From NCBI GenBank assembly GCA_016790225.1, contig JAEUOZ010000052.1, positions 1 to 64,000 of the forward strand: a stretch of DNA of 64,000 nucleotides. Reading direction: 5' to 3'. The stretch is from Rubrivivax sp. (GTDB taxonomy: Bacteria; Pseudomonadota; Gammaproteobacteria; Burkholderiales; Burkholderiaceae). Shown piece by piece: positions 45,811-55,704 of the stretch. The notes under the pieces are model-generated. The model had not been told where the DNA came from. It was given only the letters and a program-made list of their open reading frames with translations, and did not search any database. A program made the position numbers and the translations under genes. Positions within the stretch are counted from its first letter, which is position 1; each line of letters starts with the position of its first letter.

Positions 45811-46542
45811 TCAGATCCGCAGCTTGCCGGCGAACACCACCGGCCCGGTCGGTGCGCCGGTGGGCGAGCCGCCGGGCGGCTCCACGCTCACAGCAAGCGC
45901 CGCGGTGCCGCCACGCAGCAGCGTCTGAGGCAGCCGTGAGCGCGGCAGCACCGTCAAGCCGTCGGCCCGGATGAGGCCCAGCGACTGCGGCGCCCCCTGC
46001 GGCGGCACCGACCACAGCTCGAGCACGCGGTCGGGCTGCAGCGGCAAGCTCAACGACACGGGCTGCATGACCATCGAATGCCCGTCGCCGCTGACGCTGG
46101 CAACGAAGGTGGCGCCGGCGGCCGGCGTGCCCGCCTGGCCTTCGAGCACCACGACGATCGGCGGCGCGGCCGGCGGCGTGCGCACCAGCGCGACGGTGAG
46201 CACCAGGGCCGCCGCGGTGGCCAGGCCCGACAGGCCGCGCCACCAGGCGAGCCGCTGCCACCATGGCGCCGCGGCCGGCGCAGCCGCGGCCGCAGCCGCG
46301 GTCATTTGTGGCCACAGCCTCGCCTCGATGGCGCGCCACACGCGCGGTGGCGGCGCCACCGGCACCACCAGCGCGGCCAGCGGCATCAAGCGGTCTTCCC
46401 AGGCACGCACGGCTTCGCGCAACGCGGGGTGGCCGGCCAGCAGCGACTCGAACCTGGCGCGTGCGCGGCCACGCAGCGTGCCGGCGACGTATTGCGCGGC
46501 CAGGGCATCGGCACGATGGGGGCGGGCGTAGTCCATGGGCAT
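45811..46542 (-). CDS. Anti-sigma factor, RskA-like
   Basis: 243 residues. An N-terminal anti-sigma domain (about 1-85: ALAAQYVAGTLRGRARARFE, VRAWEDRLMPLA) leads to a membrane helix (about 100-118, LATAAALVLTVALV). A periplasmic RskA-type domain (about 125-243) ends with ELWSVPPQGAPQSLGLIRADG and VSVEPPGGSPTGAPTGPVVF. It should hold the ECF sigma at the membrane until a periplasmic signal triggers proteolysis. Its ATG overlaps the sigma stop by 1 nt. Confidence 0.85.
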   Translation of the reverse strand: MPMDYARPHRADALAAQYVAGTLRGRARARFESLLAGHPALREAVRAWEDRLMPLAALVVPVAPPPRVWRAIEARLWPQMTAAAAAAAPAAAPWWQRLAWWRGLSGLATAAALVLTVALVRTPPAAPPIVVVLEGQAGTPAAGATFVASVSGDGHSMVMQPVSLSLPLQPDRVLELWSVPPQGAPQSLGLIRADGLTVLPRSRLPQTLLRGGTAALAVSVEPPGGSPTGAPTGPVVFAGKLRI

Positions 46543-47378
46543 CAGCTCCCGGCAGCGCCGGCCGAACGGGGCGCGGGCGTGGCCTGCGTGGCCTGCGTGG
46601 CCTGAAGGGCCTGAAGGGCCTGAGGGGCCATGCGAGTACCCGGGGCGCCCGTGCCGGCCGCGCCGGCCGGTGCGAGGTCGCGCGCCACCGCGTGATCGAG
46701 GCAGCTCTTGAGCGCCAGCAGCGCGCGGCGCACCCAGCTCTTCACCGTGCCCAGCGGCTGGCGCAGCCGCGTGGCCACCTCGCTGTGCGACAGGCCGTCG
46801 TAGAACGCCAGCGCCACGCATTGGCGCTGCGCCGCGCTCAGGTGCTCCATGCAGCGGCCGAGCTGGCGCGCCTCGCTCGCGCGGTTCAGCAGCTCCAGCG
46901 GGCCGGCCGCCTCGTCGGGCAAGGCCTCCAGCGCGCGGCGCCGCGCCGCGTCGCCGTCGTCATCGTCGTCGGCCGGGCCGGCAGCGAACTCGGCGGTGCG
47001 CGGCTGCGTTTCGGCGCGGCGCAGGCTGTCGATGGCGCGGTTGCGTGCGATGTGCGTGAGCCAGGTCAGCGGCTGGCTGCGCGCCGCGTCGAAGCCGGCC
47101 GCCGTCTTCCACAGCGTCACATAGACCTCCTGCAGCACCTCCTCGGCCACGGCGCGGTCGCGCTGGATGCGCAGCACCAGGCCGAAGAGGTAGCCGCTGG
47201 TGTGCTCGTACAGCTGGGCGAAGGCGCGGCGGTCACCCAGGCCGGCGCGGCCCAGCAGCAGCGCCAGCTCCTGGCTTCGCTCGCTCCAGGCCGCGGCGGG
47301 CGCCGCCCCTTGCGGCGGCGCGGTGGACGCGGCGGAACCGGCGTCGTGCGCCATTGGGGCGGCAGCGGGCTGAACCAT
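46542..47378 (-). CDS. ECF sigma factor (SigK-like group)
   Basis: 278 residues. Sigma-70 region 2 is RRAFAQLYEHTSGYLFGLVL to QPLTWLTHIARNRAIDSLRR (about 50-120, quoted in part), and region 4 is LSAAQRQCVALAFYDGLSHSE with LGTVKSWVRRALLALKSCL. The ATG at 47378 has GAGGAG 9 nt upstream. The C-terminal tail is low complexity (ALQALQATQATQATPAP), encoded by five 9-bp repeats at 46581-46625, and is absent from typical members. A CATCC-N16-CGTA promoter upstream suggests autoregulation. Confidence 0.9.
   Translation of the reverse strand: MVQPAAAPMAHDAGSAASTAPPQGAAPAAAWSERSQELALLLGRAGLGDRRAFAQLYEHTSGYLFGLVLRIQRDRAVAEEVLQEVYVTLWKTAAGFDAARSQPLTWLTHIARNRAIDSLRRAETQPRTAEFAAGPADDDDDGDAARRRALEALPDEAAGPLELLNRASEARQLGRCMEHLSAAQRQCVALAFYDGLSHSEVATRLRQPLGTVKSWVRRALLALKSCLDHAVARDLAPAGAAGTGAPGTRMAPQALQALQATQATQATPAPRSAGAAGS
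46581..46625. repeat. Five 9-bp tandem repeats in the sigma factor tail
   Basis: GGCCTGCGT twice, GGCCTGAAG twice, then GGCCTGAGG, in whole codons of the sigma gene on the minus strand (encoding an ATQ/ALQ-type repeat). Length variation here would alter only the C-terminal tail. Confidence 0.85.
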
Positions 47379-47484
47379 GGGCCTGGGCTCCTCGGATGGG
47401 CGATGGCTGGCGCTGGCGTGGCCAGCGCGCGCGGCAAGGCTCGCCGTGAACGCAAACACCTGCGGCGCGGCACTTCCCCGCAGC

Positions 47485-47512
47485 TCTACGCAGCGCGAAG
47501 GGCCATGGATGC
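47485..47512 (-). promoter_or_regulatory. Putative autoregulated ECF promoter of the sigma/anti-sigma operon
   Basis: On the minus strand GCATCC (47512-47507), a 16-nt spacer and CGTAGA (47490-47485) lie about 107 nt upstream of the sigma ATG. Spacing and both boxes match the site before the DUF4331 gene. It sits in the divergent gap shared with the URC1 gene. Confidence 0.5.
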
Positions 47513-47651
47513 ACGGGCTGGCCCACCGCCGGATCGAAGGCGACCCGGTTTGTGGCGTATCTTCCGCGCTCGCTCACACCGTGGGCGGTGGCCTGCGGCG
47601 TGCGCCGGGGTCGGCCGCCACGCTTCAGCGCGACTTCACCGCGACAGGCCC

Positions 47652-48904
<1,253 letters not shown>

Positions 48905-48908
<4 letters not shown>

Positions 48909-50314
48909 GCGATTCTGAGCCGATCCCGAGCGCGGCGCCGCTGGCCGCCCTGCGCCACCCCGCGACGATCCGACTGCGCTGCGCGGCCATCACGCGCGCG
49001 GTGGCAGACGACGTCTCGCTGAACTTCACGATCGACCGCAGCCGGCTGGACGCCTGTGCCGCGCGCGTCGAGGCGGTGATCCGCCGCCGCTTCCCGGACC
49101 TGCGCGTGCCGCCGCACAGCCGCTGGCGCCACTTCGAGGCGGGCGGCGTCGATCGCCGCGCCGAGCTGGAAGCGTTGCTGGAAGGCCGCAGCGCCGCGGA
49201 CCGCCTGCGCGCGATGGTCGACCTGACCGTGGTGAGCGTGCTGCTCGATGCCGGAGCCGGCGCCCGCTGGCGCTACGTCGAGTCGCGGCAGGGCCAGCGC
49301 GCGGCGGCCTTGCCGGCGCATCGCCAGAGCCGCGACGACCTGATGGCGATGCTGGATGCGGCGGTCAGCGCGGCCGCACCCGCGGCGGACGCGCAGCCCG
49401 CGGCGCCCGCCGAGCCGACTCCGGCCGTCGCCGACGAGGGCCGCAGCTACACGCGATCCGAAGGATTGGGCGTGGCCTCGTTCCGCGCTTTCGTCGACGG
49501 CGTGTTCTCCGCGGACCGGGACGATCCGCTGCGCGTCGATGCCGCGACGCTGAAGACGATCGACGCTGCGGCGCTGCGCGCGGTGTTCCAGGCGAGCCCC
49601 TCCAACCCGCTGGTCGGCCTGGAAGGCCGGGCGGGCCTGCTCGCCCGGCTCGGCTCGGCGCTGGAAGCCGAAGCCGCGCTCGACGGCGGCGCCGCGCGGC
49701 CGAGCCTGGTGATCGACCGCCTCACCGCCGGCCACACGCGCACGCAGATCGATGCATCCGACCTGCTCGGCGGTCTGCTCTCGACCTATGCCCCGATCTG
49801 GACCAGCGGAAGCAGCATCCGCGGCAGCCTGGCCGGGGACGTGTGGTCCCACCGGTGGGCCGGCGACGCCGCCGCGGGCGGACGCGACCCGATGACCGAA
49901 GGCTGGGTGCCCTTCCACAAGCTCACGCAGTGGCTGGCGTACTCGCTGGTCGAGCCGCTGCAGTGGTCGGGCCTGGTCGTGACCGGCACCGAGGCGCTCA
50001 CCGGGCTGCCCGAGTACCGCAACGGCGGGTTGCTGATCGACGACGGCGTGATCGTGCCGCGCGACCCGGCCGACCTGCGCAAGACGTGGAAGCCGTCGCA
50101 GGAGTTCGTCGTCGAGTGGCGCGCGCTGACGGTGACGCTGCTCGACGAACTGGCCGCACGCGTGCGCGAACGCCTGGGCCCGGCGGGCGCGGCGCTGCCG
50201 CTGGCCTGCATCCTCGAAGGCGGCACGTGGCAGGCCGGCCGCGAGGCCGCCGCCGAGCGCCGTTCCGGCGGTGCGCCGCCGGTGCAGCTGGACAGCGACG
50301 GCACCATCTTCTGA
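48905..50314 (+). CDS. DUF1688 (URC4/Urg3) uracil-degradation protein
   Basis: 469 residues. The DUF1688 family is recognised from LRHPATIRLRCAAITRAVA near the start, SRWRHFEAGGVDR, YTRSEGLGVASFRAFVDGVF, RAGLLARLGSAL, MTEGWVPFHKLTQWLAYSLV (in part) and the end GGAPPVQLDSDGTIF. A linker of Ala/Pro repeats (about 155-175) is longer than usual. URC4 acts with URC1 in uracil breakdown; the exact reaction is unsettled. The ATG overlaps the URC1 stop (ATGA). Confidence 0.88.
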
Positions 50315-50318
50315 AGAG

Positions 50319-51110
50319 ATGGACCGCGCCGCCGTCACGTTCGGCAGCCGGCTGCGGCAATGGCGCGCACAGCGCGGGCTCACGCAGCTGGCGCTTGCGC
50401 TCTCGGCCGACGTGTCGGCGCGGCACCTGAGCTGGCTCGAAGGTGGCAAGGCCGAGCCCAGCCGTGCGATGGTGCTGCGGCTGTGCGAGCGGCTGGAGGT
50501 GCCGCTGCGCGAACGCAATGCGATGCTGGTGGCAGCCGGCTACGCGCCGATGTACGGCGAGCGTGGCGACGACCCCGCCGCGCAGCGCGCGATGCAGGCG
50601 CTGCAGCGGCTGCTCGACGCCCACGCGCCGTGGCCGGCGCTGGCGGTCGACCGGCACTGGAACCTCGTGGCGCACAACGCCACCGTGCCGTTGCTGCTGC
50701 GGATGGCCGCCCCCGAGCTGCTGGTGCCGCCGGTGAACGTGCTGCGCGTGTCGCTGCACCCGAAGGGCCTGGCGCCGATGATCGGGAACCTCGCCGCGTG
50801 GCACGCCCATGCGGTGCACCGCGTGCAGCGGCAGCTCGGCGCCACCGGCGACCCGGCGTCGGCACGGCTGCTCGACGAACTGCGCGCGCTGCGGCCGCCG
50901 GGATCCGACACGCTGCACGATGAGCCGGCCCTCGACGACGTCGCGGTGACGCTGGTGCTGAACACGCCGCTGGGCCGGCTGACGTTCATCACGACGATCA
51001 CCGTGTTCGGCGCGCCGCACGACGTGCGGCTGTCGGAGATCGCCGTGGAGACGCTGCTGCCGGCCGACGAGGCGACCGCCGACGCGCTGCGCGGGCTCGT
51101 CGTCGGCTGA
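50319..51110 (+). CDS. XRE-family regulator with MmyB-like ligand domain
   Basis: 263 residues. The N-terminal helix-turn-helix is RLRQWRAQRGLTQLALALSA then SARHLSWLEGGKAEPSRAMV (11-50). The C-terminal domain is MmyB-like (PWPALAVDRHWNLVAHNATV, NVLRVSLHPKGLAPMIGN in part). Such regulators may bind a fatty acid-type or other small ligand. It starts 5 nt after the URC4 stop, so it is probably the local regulator of, or at least co-transcribed with, the URC genes. Confidence 0.85.
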   Translation: MDRAAVTFGSRLRQWRAQRGLTQLALALSADVSARHLSWLEGGKAEPSRAMVLRLCERLEVPLRERNAMLVAAGYAPMYGERGDDPAAQRAMQALQRLLDAHAPWPALAVDRHWNLVAHNATVPLLLRMAAPELLVPPVNVLRVSLHPKGLAPMIGNLAAWHAHAVHRVQRQLGATGDPASARLLDELRALRPPGSDTLHDEPALDDVAVTLVLNTPLGRLTFITTITVFGAPHDVRLSEIAVETLLPADEATADALRGLVVG

Positions 51111-51419
<309 letters not shown>

Positions 51420-52193
51420 TCATGCGCCGAGCAGCTGGCCCCCGTCGACCATCAGCGTCTGCCCCGTCACCCAGCGCGCCTGCCGGGATGCGAGGAACAG
51501 CGCCGTGTCGGCCACCTCGTCCGGCAGGCCCATGCGCCCGGCCGGGATCATGCGCAGCGTGCGCTCGTACAGCGGGTCGCCGGCGCGCCGGCGCTCGTCC
51601 CACAGGCCGCCGGGGAACTCGATCGACCCCGGCGCCACGGCGTTCACGCGCACGCCCTGCCGTGCCACCGCGGCGGCCTGGCTGACGGTGTAGTTCACCA
51701 GCAGCGACTTCACCGCGGCATAGGCCGCGGCGCGCGTCGACGGCCGGCCGGCGGCGATCGACGTGATGTTGATGATCGACGCGCCGCGGCCGCTGTCGTC
51801 GCGCGGGGCGCGCAGCAGGTGCGGCAGCGCCGCCTGCGATGCGCGCACGGTGGCCATCACGTCGATGTTCAGGCCCGCCGACCAGGCCGCTTCGTCGTCG
51901 CCCATGCCGAAGCCGGACGCGTTGTTCACGAGCACGTCCAGGCCGCCGAGCGCGGCCGCCGCATCGTCGACCCACGCCCGCACGGCGGCCGCGTCACCGA
52001 GGTCGCAGCTCGCGGCGTGAGCGCGCGCGCCGGCGCGCTCGAGGTCGGCCTGCGTCGCCTCGAGCGCTTCGCGGCCGCGGGCGCAGATCGACACCGATGC
52101 GCCGCTGCGCGCGAAGCCGAGCGCGATCGCGCGACCGATGCCGCGGCTGCCGCCGGCGACGGCGACACGATAGCCCTGGAAGTCGAAGGCCAT
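51420..52193 (-). CDS. Short-chain dehydrogenase/reductase
   Basis: 257 residues. The Rossmann motif is AGGSRGIGRAIALGFARSG (14-32), NNASG is at about 91-95, the catalytic Ser is in INITSIAAG and the YxxxK in AAYAAVKSLL (about 156-165). The tail DEVADTALFLAS...WVTGQTLMVDGGQLLG is typical of classical SDRs. Substrate unknown. It is divergent from bfr across a 97-bp gap with a perfect dyad. Confidence 0.88.
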   Translation of the reverse strand: MAFDFQGYRVAVAGGSRGIGRAIALGFARSGASVSICARGREALEATQADLERAGARAHAASCDLGDAAAVRAWVDDAAAALGGLDVLVNNASGFGMGDDEAAWSAGLNIDVMATVRASQAALPHLLRAPRDDSGRGASIINITSIAAGRPSTRAAAYAAVKSLLVNYTVSQAAAVARQGVRVNAVAPGSIEFPGGLWDERRRAGDPLYERTLRMIPAGRMGLPDEVADTALFLASRQARWVTGQTLMVDGGQLLGA

Positions 52194-52234
52194 GCGAGGG
52201 GTTCCTTTCGGGGTGAGGTCTTGCCGAGGTCGCG

Positions 52235-52261
52235 ATTGTGGTCACGCCCGCGAACCACAAT
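52235..52261. promoter_or_regulatory. 27-bp dyad between SDR and bacterioferritin genes
   Basis: ATTGTGGT (52235-52242) and ACCACAAT (52254-52261) are perfect inverted repeats with an 11-bp spacer. It lies in the divergent promoter region, 42 bp from the SDR start and 30 bp from the bfr start. This suits a dimeric regulator controlling one or both genes. It does not look like a Fur box. Confidence 0.55.
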
Positions 52262-52290
52262 GCCGGCTCCATTGCCGCCGGAGAGATGTC

Positions 52291-52758
52291 ATGCAAGGCG
52301 ACCCCCAGGTCATCGCGCTGCTGCAGGCGCAGCTGAAGAACGAGCTGACCGCGATCAACCAGTACTTCGTGCACTACCGGATGTTCGAGCACTGGGGCTT
52401 CGGCAAGATGGCCAAGCACGAGCACGACGAGTCCATCGGCGAGATGAAGCATGCCGACCGCCTGATGGCGCGGCTGTTCACGCTCGATGCGCTGCCCAAC
52501 CTGCAGGACCTCGGCAAGCTGCTGATCGGCGAGTCGCTGCTGGAAGCCATGGCCTGCGACCTGAAGCTCGAGCGCGGCGCGCAGGTCACGCTGAAGGACG
52601 GCATCGCCGCCTGCGAAGCGGCGCGCGACTACGTGTCGCGCGACCTGCTCGCATCGATCCTCGACGACACCGAGGAGCATGTCGACTGGCTCGAGACGCA
52701 GATCGAGCTGGCGGCCAAGGTGGGCGAGGCGAACTACCTGCAGTCGCAAATGTCTTGA
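52291..52758 (+). CDS. bfr: Bacterioferritin
   Basis: A 155-residue iron-storage protein forming a 24-mer shell. Ferroxidase ligands E18, E51 and H54 are present (KNELTAINQYFVHYRM; GEMKHADRLM), and M52 is the heme-axial methionine that marks bacterioferritins. Length matches E. coli Bfr (158). GGAGAG (52280-52285) precedes the ATG. The bfd gene, whose ferredoxin releases stored iron, follows 96 bp later. Confidence 0.95.
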   Translation: MQGDPQVIALLQAQLKNELTAINQYFVHYRMFEHWGFGKMAKHEHDESIGEMKHADRLMARLFTLDALPNLQDLGKLLIGESLLEAMACDLKLERGAQVTLKDGIAACEAARDYVSRDLLASILDDTEEHVDWLETQIELAAKVGEANYLQSQMS

Positions 52759-52815
52759 GTCGCTTCGGATTTCCGGGCCACGCTCCAACGGGCTCCCTCA
52801 CGAGTGGACTCAAGC

Positions 52816-52844
52816 TTGCTAATACGAATCACTCGCATTAAGAT
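52816..52844 (+). promoter_or_regulatory. Fur-box-like palindrome inside the bfd promoter
   Basis: A TTGCTA -35 element (52816-52821) and a TAAGAT -10 element (52839-52844) are 17 nt apart. Between and over them is an imperfect palindrome (52820-52840) with arms TAATACGA and TCGCATTA (7 of 8 paired), similar to AT-rich Fur boxes. It stands out in this GC-rich sequence. It would let Fur with iron shut off bfd, so iron is released from bacterioferritin only under starvation. Confidence 0.65.
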
Positions 52845-52854
52845 CCCGCTCGCC

Positions 52855-53118
52855 ATGATCGTCTGTGTCTGCCACCGCGTCTCCGACCGCGACATCGTCC
52901 AGGCGGTGCAGGCCGGCTGCCGCTCGTTCGAGCAGTTGCAGGACGACCTGCGCGTGGCCACCGGCTGCGGCGCCTGCCGCGAGTGCGCGCTGGAGTGCTA
53001 CGCCGGCGAAGTCGCCCGCATCGAGCTGAAGCGCGCTGCCGCGAGCGTGCCGGCCCCTCAGGACCGCAGCGACTGCAACGCCGCCGCGACGATGCTCGCC
53101 CCGTCCACCTCGAAGTAG
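52855..53118 (+). CDS. bfd: Bacterioferritin-associated ferredoxin
   Basis: An 87-residue [2Fe-2S] protein of the BFD-like family. The cluster cysteines are C4 and C6 (MIVCVCHRVSDRD) and C38 and C41 (TGCGACRECA region). Bfd donates electrons to the heme of bacterioferritin to release Fe2+. The tail beyond residue 65 is longer than usual, and its last 61 nt overlap the end of aceE on the other strand. An earlier TTG in frame lies within the promoter and is rejected. Confidence 0.9.
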   Translation: MIVCVCHRVSDRDIVQAVQAGCRSFEQLQDDLRVATGCGACRECALECYAGEVARIELKRAAASVPAPQDRSDCNAAATMLAPSTSK

Positions 53119-55670
53119 CGCCGCAGGCGCTGCCGCGTGTCGCTGCGGCCGAAGTCGTCGGTGCCCAGCGTGACGTAGCGCGCGTCGAGGTACTCGGCGA
53201 TCTGCTGCGGCCAGGCGCGCACGTAGTCGCTCGCGGCCACGATCGGCGCGGCGCCGCCGAGCAGCCGGCGCAGCTGCGTCGTCCGCGGCTGGGGCAGCGG
53301 GTCGACGCGATCGAGGCGCTGCGCCTCGCGGGCCTCGCGGGCCAGCTCGGCATAGCTCGTCACGCTGAAGACCTCGCTGGCCACCGCATGCTCGTCGGCC
53401 AGGATGCGCGCGGCCGCCAGCACCTCCTGAAGGATCGTGCCCGAGCCCAGCAGCCGCACGCGGCGTACCTCGCGCCCCTCGGCACCGAAGCGCGCGCGAT
53501 GCACCAGGCCGCGCAGGATGTCCTCGCGCACGCCCGGCTGCCCGGGCAGGCTGGGCATCGCCTGGTTCTCGTTCATCAGCGTGATGTAGTGGAACTCGTC
53601 GCGCTGCTCCACCAGCATGCGGCGCATCGCGTGGTCGAGGATCACCGCCAGCTCGGCGGCGGTGGCCGGGTCCCACGCGCGGCAGTTCGGGATCGTCGCG
53701 GCCACCAGCAGGCTGGAGCCGTCCTGGTGCTGCAGGCCCTCGCCGCCGAGCGTCGTGCGCCCCGCCGTGGCGCCGAACAGGATGCCGCGCGAGCGCTGGT
53801 CGGCCGCGGCCCAGATCAGGTCGCCCACGCGCTGGAAGCCGAACATCGAGTAGTAGATGTACATCGGCAGCATCGGCAGGCCGTGCACGCTGTAGCTGGT
53901 GGCCGCAGCGACCCACGAGCTGAGCGCGCCGGCCTCGTTGATGCCTTCCTCGAGCAGCTGGCCGTCGGTGGTCTCGCGGTAGTAGAGCATCTGCCCGGCG
54001 TCCTCGGGCTCGTAGCGCTGGCCCTCGGGGCTGTAGATGCCGATCTGGCGGAACAGGTTGGCCATTCCGAAGGTGCGGGCCTCGTCGGCGACGATGGGCA
54101 CGATGCGCGGCCCCAGCGCCGGGTCCTTCAGCAGGTTGCCGATCATGCGCACCGCGGCCATCGTGGTGCTCATCTCCTTGCCGTCGGCCTTCAGCGCGAA
54201 GTCGCCCCAGGCCTCTATCGGCGGCACCGGCAGCACCGGGCAGGCGGCGTTGCGCAGCGGCAGCGTGCCGCCGAGCGCGCTGCGGCGCTCGCGCAGGTAG
54301 CGCATCTCGGGGCTGTCGTCGGCGGGCTTGTAGAAGGCAAGCTGGCCGATCTGCGCATCGGTCAGCGGCAGCGCGAAGCGGTCGCGGAAGATGCGCAGCG
54401 CGCCGTCGTCAAGCTTCTTGGCCTGGTGCGCCGTCATGCGGCTCTCGCCGGCGCCGCCCATGCCGTAGCCCTTCTTCGTCTTCGCGAGGATCACCGTGGG
54501 CCGGCCCCGGTGCGCCAGCGCGGCGGCGAACGCCGCGTGCAGCTTGCGGAAGTCGTGCCCGCCGCGCTTGAGCGCGTCGATCTCCTCCTCGCTCATGTGC
54601 GCCACCAGGCGCTGCACGTCGGGATCCTGGCGGAAGAAGTGCTCGATGTTGTAGGCGCCGTCGTTGGCGCCCAGCGTCTGGTACTGGCCGTCGACGGTTC
54701 GCGACAGCGCGCGCAGCAGCACGTGGCGCGTGTCGCGCGCGAACAGCGGGTCCCAGTCGGAGCCCCACAGCACCTTGATGACGTTCCAGCCGGCGCCGGT
54801 GAAGAGCGCTTCCAGCTCCTGGATGATCTGCCCGTTGCCGCGCACCGGCCCGTCGAGCCGTTGCAGGTTGCAGTTGACGACGAAGGTCAGGTTGTCGAGC
54901 CGCTCGCGCGCGGCCAGCGTGAGCCCGGCGATCGACTCGGGCTCGTCCATCTCGCCGTCGCCGAACACGCCCCACACATGGCGGTCACCGGTCTGAAGCA
55001 TCCCGCGCGCCGAGAGGTAGCGCATGAAGCGCGCCTGGTACACCGCATTCAGCGGGCCCAGGCCCATCGAGCCGGTGGGGAACTGCCAGAAGTCGGGCAT
55101 CAGCCAAGGGTGCGGGTACGAACACAGGCCCGAGCCCGGGCCGTCGGCGAGTTCCTGCCGGTAGTTGGCGAGCTGCGCTTCGCTGAGCCGCCCTTCGAGG
55201 AAGGCGCGCGCATACACGCCGGGTGCGGAGTGCGGCTGGAAATAGACGAGGTCGCTCGCCTGGCCCGCCGCACTGCCACGGAAGAAGTGGTTGAAGCCCA
55301 CCTCGAAGATTTCGGCCGCCGACGCGTAGCTGGCGATGTGCCCGCCGAGCTCGCCGTAGGCCTGGTTGGCGCGCACCACCATCGCCAGCGCGTTCCAGCG
55401 CAGGATGGCGGTCAGCCGCTCCTCGATGCGCAGGTCGCCCGGGTAGGCGCCCTGCTGCTCCAGCGGGATCGTGTTGCGGTAGGCCGAGAACGGCTGCACG
55501 TGCGGCACGATGCCCTGCGCCTGCGCCTGTTCCTCGAGCTGTTCGAGCAGGTACAGGCCGCGCGCGGGGCCGCTGCGCGCCACCACGGCCCGCAGCGCGT
55601 CGAGCCACTCGCGGGTCTCGTCGGGGTCGCTGTCCGCGCCGCCGGCCAAGGGGGGTTCGTTGAACTGCAT
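53058..55670 (-). CDS. aceE: Pyruvate dehydrogenase E1 component (homodimeric AceE type), stand-alone
   Basis: An 870-residue thiamine-diphosphate enzyme, near the usual 885-900. The ThDP motif is GDGEMDEPESIAGLTLAARE with NLTFVVNCNLQRLDGP, and the N-terminal half has EVGFNHFFRG and YFQPHSAPGVYARAFLEG. The middle KTKKGYGMGGAGESRMTAHQ and the late GLQHQDGSSLLVAATIPNC are canonical. No aceF or lpd is beside it, so it either uses E2/E3 made elsewhere or is a second isoform. It converges on bfd with a 61-nt overlap. Confidence 0.93.
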   Translation of the reverse strand: MQFNEPPLAGGADSDPDETREWLDALRAVVARSGPARGLYLLEQLEEQAQAQGIVPHVQPFSAYRNTIPLEQQGAYPGDLRIEERLTAILRWNALAMVVRANQAYGELGGHIASYASAAEIFEVGFNHFFRGSAAGQASDLVYFQPHSAPGVYARAFLEGRLSEAQLANYRQELADGPGSGLCSYPHPWLMPDFWQFPTGSMGLGPLNAVYQARFMRYLSARGMLQTGDRHVWGVFGDGEMDEPESIAGLTLAARERLDNLTFVVNCNLQRLDGPVRGNGQIIQELEALFTGAGWNVIKVLWGSDWDPLFARDTRHVLLRALSRTVDGQYQTLGANDGAYNIEHFFRQDPDVQRLVAHMSEEEIDALKRGGHDFRKLHAAFAAALAHRGRPTVILAKTKKGYGMGGAGESRMTAHQAKKLDDGALRIFRDRFALPLTDAQIGQLAFYKPADDSPEMRYLRERRSALGGTLPLRNAACPVLPVPPIEAWGDFALKADGKEMSTTMAAVRMIGNLLKDPALGPRIVPIVADEARTFGMANLFRQIGIYSPEGQRYEPEDAGQMLYYRETTDGQLLEEGINEAGALSSWVAAATSYSVHGLPMLPMYIYYSMFGFQRVGDLIWAAADQRSRGILFGATAGRTTLGGEGLQHQDGSSLLVAATIPNCRAWDPATAAELAVILDHAMRRMLVEQRDEFHYITLMNENQAMPSLPGQPGVREDILRGLVHRARFGAEGREVRRVRLLGSGTILQEVLAAARILADEHAVASEVFSVTSYAELAREAREAQRLDRVDPLPQPRTTQLRRLLGGAAPIVAASDYVRAWPQQIAEYLDARYVTLGTDDFGRSDTRQRLRRYFEVDGASIVAAALQSLRS

Positions 55671-55704
55671 GGAATGCTCCGGTGGTGCGGCCGCGGCGAG
55701 GCCG

